NCBI RefSeq assembly: GCF_014873955.1
Contig: NZ_JADBED010000001.1
Span: 1,984,001-2,048,000 of the forward strand
DNA length: 64,000 nucleotides
Source of the DNA: Nesterenkonia lutea
Lineage (GTDB): Bacteria; Actinomycetota; Actinomycetes; Actinomycetales; Micrococcaceae
Direction of reading: 5' to 3'
Under the pieces are notes generated by a model. The model had not been told where the DNA came from. It saw nothing but the letters and a program-made list of their open reading frames with translations, and ran no database searches. A program made the translations under genes and the position numbers. Position 1 is the first letter of the stretch, and the number at the start of each line of letters is the position of its first letter. Shown piece after piece: positions 58,038 to 64,000 of this stretch.

Positions 58038-59438
58038 ATGACCGCCAGCACGCTGCTTGAACAGATCCAGTCCCCCCAGGGCCGAGAGATCCTCGACCCC
58101 GCCACCGGCGAACTCGTCGGCCGCACCCCGCAGACCTCCCCCGCAGAACTCAACGACGCCGTGGCCCGAGCCCACACCGCCCAGACCACCTGGGCCGCCC
58201 AGAGCCATGACCAACGCAGCCAGACCCTGCACGCCGCCGCCGACGCCATCGAAGCCCACGCCGAGGAACTCGCCGTGCTGCTCTCCCGAGAACAGGGCAA
58301 ACCCCTCAACGGACCCAACGCCCGCTTCGAGGTCGGCGCCTGCGCCGCCTGGCTGCGCACCGCCGCCTCGATCCCCGTGGAACCCGAAGTCCTCCTCGAT
58401 GATGAGACCGGCCACGCCGAGCTGCACTACCGCCCCCTGGGCGTGGTCGGCGCCATCGGACCCTGGAACTGGCCCATGATGATCTCCATCTGGCAGATCG
58501 CCCCGAGCCTGCGCATGGGCAACACCGTGGTGATCAAACCCTCCGAATACACCCCGCTGAGCGTGCTCGCCCTGGTCCACGTGCTCAACACCGCCCTGCC
58601 CGCCGACGTGCTCATCGCGGTCCCCGGCGACGGGTCCCTGGGCAAGGCGCTCACCGAGCACCCCGACATCGCCAAGATCATGTTCACCGGCTCGGTCACC
58701 ACCGGCAAGGCCATCATCAAGACCGCCGCCGACACCATGAAGCGCATGACCATGGAGCTCGGCGGCAATGACGCCGGGATCGTGCTCGATGACGCTGACC
58801 CCAAGGCCATCGCAGAAGATCTCTTCTGGGGCGCGTTCATCAACACCGGACAGACCTGCGCGGCGCTGAAGCGGCTCTACGTGCCAGACTCGATCTATGA
58901 CGAGGTCTGCCAGGCGCTGACCGAGGTCGCCGCGAAGATGCCCATGGGGATCGGGCTCGAGGAGCACAACGTGCTCGGGCCGCTGCAGAACGCGAAGCAG
59001 CGCGAGATCGTCGCGCGCCTGGTCGACGCGGCCACCGACTCCGGGGCCCGGGTGCTCATCGGAGCAGATCCCGATGATGCCGCTCCGGGCTTCTTCTATC
59101 CCACGACCCTGGTCGCTGACATTGATCCGCAGAACCCGCTGGTCACTGAGGAACAGTTCGGCCCGGCGCTGCCGATCATCCGTTACACCAGCCTGGATCA
59201 GGCCATCGCCTGGGCCAATGGTCTCGAGGTCGGGCTGGGCTCCTCGGTCTGGTCCTCTGATCCGAAGCGCGCCGCAGAAGTGGCCGCGAGGATGGAGGCC
59301 GGGACCACGTGGATCAATAAGCACGGAGCCATCGATCCACGGGTGCCCTTCGGGGGTGCGAAACAGTCAGGCTTCGGTCTGGAGTTCGGGCTGCAGGGAC
59401 TCAAAGAGGTCGCCCAGCCACACGTGATCAGCAGCTGA
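58038..59438 (+). CDS. Aldehyde dehydrogenase
   Basis: A 466-residue aldehyde dehydrogenase. Motifs are [10 protein letters not shown] (about 138-147), [23 protein letters not shown], the catalytic Glu in [12 protein letters not shown] and the catalytic Cys in [21 protein letters not shown] precedes the ATG, 40 nt after the GMC oxidase gene, so they form one operon. The catalytic-Cys context differs from typical betaine aldehyde dehydrogenases, so the substrate is left open. A strong hairpin follows. Confidence 0.92.
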   Translation: MTASTLLEQIQSPQGREILDPATGELVGRTPQTSPAELNDAVARAHTAQTTWAAQSHDQRSQTLHAAADAIEAHAEELAVLLSREQGKPLNGPNARFEVGACAAWLRTAASIPVEPEVLLDDETGHAELHYRPLGVVGAIGPWNWPMMISIWQIAPSLRMGNTVVIKPSEYTPLSVLALVHVLNTALPADVLIAVPGDGSLGKALTEHPDIAKIMFTGSVTTGKAIIKTAADTMKRMTMELGGNDAGIVLDDADPKAIAEDLFWGAFINTGQTCAALKRLYVPDSIYDEVCQALTEVAAKMPMGIGLEEHNVLGPLQNAKQREIVARLVDAATDSGARVLIGADPDDAAPGFFYPTTLVADIDPQNPLVTEEQFGPALPIIRYTSLDQAIAWANGLEVGLGSSVWSSDPKRAAEVAARMEAGTTWINKHGAIDPRVPFGGAKQSGFGLEFGLQGLKEVAQPHVISS

Positions 59439-59479
59439 GCGCGCCGATCACCCGATCACCCTGAGGCTGATCCGGCACT

Positions 59480-59514
59480 GCACGGGCGTCTCCGTCAGAC
59501 GCAGACGCCCGTGC
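59480..59514. terminator. Bidirectional hairpin between convergent genes
   Basis: A perfect 12-bp stem (59480-59491 with 59503-59514) and an 11-nt loop. It follows the aldehyde dehydrogenase and overlaps the last codons of the convergent esterase gene (stop at 59495). Confidence 0.7.
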
Positions 59515-60841
59515 TTCGTCCCGTGAGGCGGTCGGTGAGTCGTCCCGTGGCGGGCAGTTCCGCTCCCCGGGCAAACTCCGCCCACAGCGCCCGGACCGCC
59601 CTTCCGGCTTCCTCGATCTCCTCCCAGGATGCCCCCTCCAGAAGCTCCAGCCCCTCGGTGCTCGCGCGGGTTCCGAAGAGCAGCGCCACATCGATCATGT
59701 GGGCCGCCCCGTAGAAGTTGCCAGGCGCAGCCCAGTCGACGACGAAGCTGTGCGCCCGGCCCCCGGAACGACGGTGCCGCCGGGCGAAGGAGCGAATGCC
59801 GGCGACATAGACCTGCCGGGTCGCGAGCCGACTCAGGAACGTGGTCACGAATGGTCCGAGCAGCGGAATCGCACGCACTCGCTGCACCGGAGGCGCGACC
59901 GGAATGAACAGCCTGGCCTCATCGGAGGTATGGGTCATCAGGATGTCGATGCGCGGTGCGACTGCCTTCCAGACGTCCTCAATCTGGGATTCATCGGGCA
60001 GCGGCCACGCTCCATACCGGACCCCGAAGGGCATGAGCCCCCGCAGCCCGAACGGGACGGCCGCCGCGCGCGCATCCTCCTGCAGACGCAGGACCTCTTG
60101 GATCGGAGCCTCTGCGGACACCGAGGAACCTGCAGCGGCCATGGCCGCCGACATCCTGCGACGGCCCCGTGAGATCCCCAACGGCGGGCTCTGCATGATC
60201 GCCCGGCGGAACAGCTCCGGCGCCTTCGGTGTGGCCATCAGATGAGCTGCGGCGTCACCGCCGGCGGACTGGCCGAAGACGGTGACCGCCTGCGGGTCAC
60301 CGCCGAAGAAGCTGATGTTGCGCTGCACCCATTCCAGGGCGCAGAGCTGATCCAGCAGACCAAGGTTCGCGGTCCGCCCCTCGCCGTCGAGGTACCCGAA
60401 GGCTCCGAGCCGGTATGTCACGGACACGACGACGACGCCCTGCTCGGTCACCAGGGCGCTCGGATCGTAGATGGGCGCGTCCCCTGCACCCGTGATGTAG
60501 GACCCGCCGTGAATCCACACCATGACCGGCAGCAGCTCATCCTCCTGCTGCGCCCGGGGCATCGTGACTGTGAGATTCTGGCAGCGCTCATCCTGCGGGA
60601 GTCCTCCGGTCTGGCTCCCGATCACCGGCTCCAGCTCCCTGATGCGCCACTGCGGGCAGGCCGGGGCGGGATCGACCGCCAGATACGGATCAGTCCAGTC
60701 ATCCACGGGGCGCGGCGGCTGGAATCGGTCAGACCGTGCGTAGGGAATGCCCGATGCCCTGACGACCGACCCGACGGCCCGTCCGATGACCGGTCCACAC
60801 GGAGGGGTGAACCTCGGCTCAGATGGCATGCTCGGCTGCAC
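59495..60841 (-). CDS. Type-B carboxylesterase
   Basis: A 448-residue alpha/beta hydrolase of the carboxylesterase type-B family. The oxyanion segment is MVWIHGGSYITGAG, the nucleophile elbow is VFGQSAGGDAAAHLM, and FVVDWAAPGNFYGAAHMIDV holds the likely catalytic His. The GTG at 60841 lies 2 nt after the stop of the upstream gene. No signal peptide is present, so it is cytoplasmic. Natural substrate unknown. Confidence 0.88.
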   Translation of the reverse strand: MQPSMPSEPRFTPPCGPVIGRAVGSVVRASGIPYARSDRFQPPRPVDDWTDPYLAVDPAPACPQWRIRELEPVIGSQTGGLPQDERCQNLTVTMPRAQQEDELLPVMVWIHGGSYITGAGDAPIYDPSALVTEQGVVVVSVTYRLGAFGYLDGEGRTANLGLLDQLCALEWVQRNISFFGGDPQAVTVFGQSAGGDAAAHLMATPKAPELFRRAIMQSPPLGISRGRRRMSAAMAAAGSSVSAEAPIQEVLRLQEDARAAAVPFGLRGLMPFGVRYGAWPLPDESQIEDVWKAVAPRIDILMTHTSDEARLFIPVAPPVQRVRAIPLLGPFVTTFLSRLATRQVYVAGIRSFARRHRRSGGRAHSFVVDWAAPGNFYGAAHMIDVALLFGTRASTEGLELLEGASWEEIEEAGRAVRALWAEFARGAELPATGRLTDRLTGRSTGVCV

Positions 60842-60843
60842 GG

Positions 60844-62439
60844 CTACTCGGCCGCAGCGTGGCCGGTCCAGGCCTCTGCGTAGAACTCGGCAGAGCGCGA
60901 CTTCAGCAGCTCCGTATAGTCCTCCGGCGCCAGGGACTGGGCTGAACCAGCGGGCACCTCCGTGGCGAAGGCGGACACCCCCACCCCCGCCTCGCCATCC
61001 TCCAGGGTGAGCCCGGCGGCCTCCAGGATCGTCGGGTACATGCTCAGCTGGTCCACCCCGGCGCGCAGCTCACGATCAGTCTTCTCGCCCGGGACCCAGA
61101 TCCGATTGAAGATGGTGCGGTCGCCGTTCGCGTCCAGCTCAGCATGGAAGGCGTCGCCCGCGTCGGCGGGCTTGAGGTGATCCCCCATGATCACCACGGC
61201 GGTGTCCTCGAGGTGTCCCTGCTTCTCCATATGGTCTACGAATCCGGCCACCTGTTTCATGGAGCAGCCGAACACCGAGGTGGCCTCGTCCTCAGTGTCC
61301 ACCGGGCAGTAGTCGTGGACATGCACCGGCTCGTGCGTGTCCAGCGTCAGCACGGAGAGGTTGAACGGCTCTCCGGTCCGCTCCGCCTCAGCGTGCAGCG
61401 CATCGAGCTCTTCCTTGGCGTGGGCCATCAGACGCTCGTCGCTCAGGCCCCAGTCGCTGCGGAAGCTGCTCTTCGGTTCACCTGCCTCGATCCAGTCGGA
61501 GAGACCTTTGACCTCCGAGTAGCCGTGGCTGCTGAGCAGGCTGTCCTTCGCGGCGAAGGACGGGTTCGCGCCGCCGAGGAATACGCTGGTGTAGCCGCGC
61601 TCTTCCAGGACATCACCGAGGCAGGTGGTTCCCGCCAGGTACGTCTCGTCACCCACGCGCAGCTCGTTGAGGTCCACGCTGCTCGCGGCGGAGATGAGCC
61701 CCCCGAGGGGGACCCCGCACTGTGTCGAGGTGAGGCCGGCCATGGTCCAGCCGCCCCCCTCGTACTGCCGCAGGCCCTCCACGGTCTGCCAGCCGTCTTC
61801 CGCCCGAGTGACCTCCTCCAGCGGAGCGAAGATGTCCTTCTCGAAGAGCTTCTCGTCTCCGAGGGTGGCCTCTCCGGACTCGAGATAGATCAGGACCAGG
61901 TTCCGGCGATCCTCATCACCGGTGACGGTGGGCTCGACATAGTAGTCGTCGAGCTCGTACCGGGAGCTGGCCCCTTCGAGGTAGTCCCCCAGACTCACCG
62001 CGCCGGCGAAGGAAGCCGTCCCCCCGATGACCACCGTGAACGCCAGCACGGCCGAGGCTGTGCGCGCGATCCACGGCGGACGCTGCGGCAGGGATTCGTC
62101 CGCGTTCTGGCTGCGCCTGCGGCGCCGCCGTGCCTGCCAGAGAGCCAGTCCGGCGGTGATCAGCAGGGGTGCCACGCCGATCCCCAGGATGCAGATCCAG
62201 ACCACGGACCCACCCCCGCCTGCAGTCTCCACGGAGACGAGATTCAGGAGCAGCTGGCCGACCGTGATCTGCCCCCAGAAGATGCGAATCAGGACGGCGG
62301 CGGTCAGCAGCGCGAGCCCAACCCAGACCAGGAGAAAGACGATGAGGCGCCCCAGGACGCGGCCGAGGGTTCGAGCCACATGGAGAATCCGCGGAGACCG
62401 TCCGACGTCTCGCTCTCCCGATGCGCGACTCTTGCTCAC
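60844..62439 (-). CDS. Sulfatase-fold phosphoglycerol transferase, OpgB/LtaS-like
   Basis: A 531-residue membrane enzyme. Three hydrophobic segments lie within about 30-170 (LGRLIVFLLVWVGLALLTAA, VVWICILGIGVAPLLITAGL, TASAVLAFTVVIGGTASFAG). An extracellular sulfatase-fold domain follows from about 185: NLVLIYLESGEATLGDEKLF with the metal Glu, GGWTMAGLTSTQCGVPLGG with the likely nucleophile Thr, TLDTHEPVHVHDYC and AVVIMGDHLKPADAG. The GWTMAG..TSQCG-like segment is closer to proteobacterial OpgB (MdoB) than to LtaS. Such enzymes move glycerol-phosphate onto glycans or lipids. The esterase gene follows 2 nt later. Confidence 0.82.
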   Translation of the reverse strand: MSKSRASGERDVGRSPRILHVARTLGRVLGRLIVFLLVWVGLALLTAAVLIRIFWGQITVGQLLLNLVSVETAGGGGSVVWICILGIGVAPLLITAGLALWQARRRRRRSQNADESLPQRPPWIARTASAVLAFTVVIGGTASFAGAVSLGDYLEGASSRYELDDYYVEPTVTGDEDRRNLVLIYLESGEATLGDEKLFEKDIFAPLEEVTRAEDGWQTVEGLRQYEGGGWTMAGLTSTQCGVPLGGLISAASSVDLNELRVGDETYLAGTTCLGDVLEERGYTSVFLGGANPSFAAKDSLLSSHGYSEVKGLSDWIEAGEPKSSFRSDWGLSDERLMAHAKEELDALHAEAERTGEPFNLSVLTLDTHEPVHVHDYCPVDTEDEATSVFGCSMKQVAGFVDHMEKQGHLEDTAVVIMGDHLKPADAGDAFHAELDANGDRTIFNRIWVPGEKTDRELRAGVDQLSMYPTILEAAGLTLEDGEAGVGVSAFATEVPAGSAQSLAPEDYTELLKSRSAEFYAEAWTGHAAAE

Positions 62440-62563
62440 ACCCCATCACCTCCAGTCCGCCCCGGGCGGCAGCGGCTCAGGCACTCATGATACCGATCAT
62501 CGGGCGCAGGCCTCAGCACAGACCAGCCCGGTCAGCCGCCGCCCGCGTTCGACGTCGGAGCGC

Positions 62564-64000
62564 TCAGACCCACTCGGGCTTGTTCTCCTTCGCGACGCGG
62601 GTGAGCACATCGTAGGTCGCGACGATCTCATCGTGCTGGTTGTGCAGGACCGTGTCCCAACGGACCTCGCCGTAGTCATCGGTCTCGCGCGGAATGATCT
62701 GCTTCGCGGTCAGCGTGACCCGGATCGAATCCTCGTAGGTCACCGGGGTCTGGAAGGAGAGGTTCTCCAGGCCGGTGTTCGCCAGCACGGGACCTGGCGC
62801 CGGCTCCACGAAGAGTCCTGCGGCCCAGGCCACCAGCAGATAGCCGTGGGCCACCCGCCGCGGGAAGAAGGGATTCGCGGTGGCGGCCTCCTCGTTCGTG
62901 TGCGCGTAGAAGGTGTCACCGGTGGACTCGGCAAAGTCGGTGATGTCCTGCAGACCCACTGTGCGCAGTCCCGAGGCGAACTGGTCACCGATGCGCAGCT
63001 CGGCCAGGGACTTGCGGAACGGGTGCACTGCTGTGCCCTCGGCCACGGTCTCCGGGGTCGCGGTGACGGCCTTGGCCCCGCGGTGCCAGACGCCGGTGAC
63101 CCCGGTGAGCAGGTCCGGGGAGCCCTGGACGGCGGTGCGCTGCATATAATGCTTGACCGCGCGGATGCCGCCGAGCTCCTCGCCGCCGCCGGCCCTCCCG
63201 GGTCCGCCGTGGACCAGGTGGGGCAGCGGTGAGCCATGGCCCGTGGAGGTCTTGGCGTCGTCCCGGTCGAGGAAGAGCACGCGCCCGTGGTGGGAGGCGA
63301 TGCCGCGGGTGAACTCGGCGGCGATCTCGGGGTCGTGAGTGCACACGGTCGCCACCAGGGAACCTCCGCCGAGGGCGGCGAGGTCCACGGCGTCGTCGAT
63401 GTCGCTGTAGCCCAGCACCGACGTGACCGGCCCGAAGGCTTCCACCGAGTGGACTTCGGCGGTGCGGGCCTCGGCGAAGGAGAGCACGGTGGCCGGGAAG
63501 TACGCGCCGAGCGCGGCATCGGCCGAGCCGGTGCCGGAGTCGGGACCGCCGACTCGCACGGCGCCGCCGGCGTCGACGAGCTTGTCCACGGCACGGGAGA
63601 CTTCGTCGCGCTGATCCAAGGATGCCAGCGGACCCATCGTGGTGTCAGCGTCACGCGGGTCCCCGAGGACCACCCGGGACTCGAGCCGGGCGCGCAGCGC
63701 CTCGACCACGGGATCGACCTGGGCCGAGGGGACGATGACGCGGCGGATCGCGGTGCACTTCTGCCCGGTCTTGGCCGTCATCTCCAGGGTCACGGACTTG
63801 ATGAAGGCCTCGAACTCCACCGTCTCCGGTGCTGCATCGGGACCGAGGATCGCGGCGTTGAGCGAGTCGGTCTCGCTGGTGAAGCGCACACCCTGGTTCG
63901 CCACATTGTCATGGGAGCGCAGCAGCTGAGCCGTGTTCGCCGAGCCGGTGAAGGCCACGTGATCGCGATGGTCCAGGTGATCCAACAGGTCACGGGCCGA
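62564..64000 (-). CDS. paaZ: PaaZ: oxepin-CoA hydrolase / 3-oxo-5,6-dehydrosuberyl-CoA semialdehyde dehydrogenase (partial, runs off right edge)
   Basis: The visible 478 residues are the C-terminal part of the bifunctional ring-opening enzyme of the phenylacetate pathway. The frame stays open through position 64000 (SARDLLDHLDHRDHVAFTGS), so the N terminus is outside the window. The aldehyde dehydrogenase part has the Cys in TAKTGQKCTAIRRVIVP and VHSVEAFGPVTSVLGYSDI. The C-terminal MaoC-type hydratase part has FAESTGDTFYAHTNEEAA and FFPRRVAHGYLLVAWAAGLF. It is on the strand opposite to paaABCDE and is separated from it by about 7 kb of unrelated genes. Confidence 0.95.
   Translation of the reverse strand, partial: SARDLLDHLDHRDHVAFTGSANTAQLLRSHDNVANQGVRFTSETDSLNAAILGPDAAPETVEFEAFIKSVTLEMTAKTGQKCTAIRRVIVPSAQVDPVVEALRARLESRVVLGDPRDADTTMGPLASLDQRDEVSRAVDKLVDAGGAVRVGGPDSGTGSADAALGAYFPATVLSFAEARTAEVHSVEAFGPVTSVLGYSDIDDAVDLAALGGGSLVATVCTHDPEIAAEFTRGIASHHGRVLFLDRDDAKTSTGHGSPLPHLVHGGPGRAGGGEELGGIRAVKHYMQRTAVQGSPDLLTGVTGVWHRGAKAVTATPETVAEGTAVHPFRKSLAELRIGDQFASGLRTVGLQDITDFAESTGDTFYAHTNEEAATANPFFPRRVAHGYLLVAWAAGLFVEPAPGPVLANTGLENLSFQTPVTYEDSIRVTLTAKQIIPRETDDYGEVRWDTVLHNQHDEIVATYDVLTRVAKENKPEWV

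Overview
This window is high-GC DNA with a typical actinobacterial layout. Genes are tightly packed with many ATGA stop/start overlaps, GTG and TTG starts are common, several genes have a -10 box 6-7 nt before ATG (leaderless style), and there is a SAM-IV riboswitch and a DasR-type operator. A member of the Micrococcales, perhaps Micrococcaceae, is the best guess; the genus cannot be fixed from this sequence. The window is an interior piece of a larger replicon, because an aldehyde dehydrogenase runs off the left end and a PaaZ gene runs off the right end.

Region 1 (about 3.2-11.2 kb) is an amino-sugar unit. On the minus strand it holds an ABC sugar importer (binding lipoprotein and two permeases, no ATPase), nagB, a beta-propeller glycosidase, a ROK kinase and nagA. 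A divergent DasR/NagR-like GntR regulator follows two dre-like palindromes. Region 2 (0.9-3.2 kb and 11.2-33.4 kb) is a large purine salvage and catabolism cluster. It holds an adenosine-deaminase-family enzyme, two NMT1/SsuA-like binding proteins with one ABC importer, two purine-type amidohydrolases, XdhC, a single-chain xanthine-dehydrogenase-like enzyme with domain order FAD / 2Fe-2S / Mo, a MocA-like protein, allantoinase, urate oxidase, HIU hydrolase, allantoate amidohydrolase, a PucG-like aminotransferase, OHCU decarboxylase, an amidase and a formamidase. Together these could take aminated purines through urate to allantoin, allantoate, glycine and ammonia. Its promoters share GAAAC-N4-RTTTC palindromes and GTTAC-N6-GTNAN direct repeats. 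I infer dual control by an IclR-type regulator and a GlnR-type nitrogen regulator. The only IclR protein present is an 88-residue DNA-binding domain with no effector domain.

Region 3 (33.4-41.2 kb) holds metX-metY behind a SAM-IV riboswitch, a GlcD-type FAD oxidase, an FAD/NAD(P)-binding protein, tRNA-Ser(GCT) and an epimerase-like protein. Region 4 (41.3-64 kb) is phenylacetate degradation: paaI-paaK-paaR, then paaABCDE-paaG, and a partial paaZ at the right edge. The two halves are separated by 43.8-50.5 kb of sparse, partly lower-GC accessory DNA (small membrane proteins, CBS protein, HAD hydrolase, lipoprotein, M23 peptidase, MFS exporter). The right part also carries an AraC regulator next to a GMC oxidase and aldehyde dehydrogenase (alcohol or choline oxidation), a type-B carboxylesterase and an OpgB-like phosphoglycerol transferase.

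No insertion sequence, CRISPR array, prophage or rRNA was seen. All calls come from reading the sequence. Substrate assignments for transporters, amidohydrolases and regulators are inferences.
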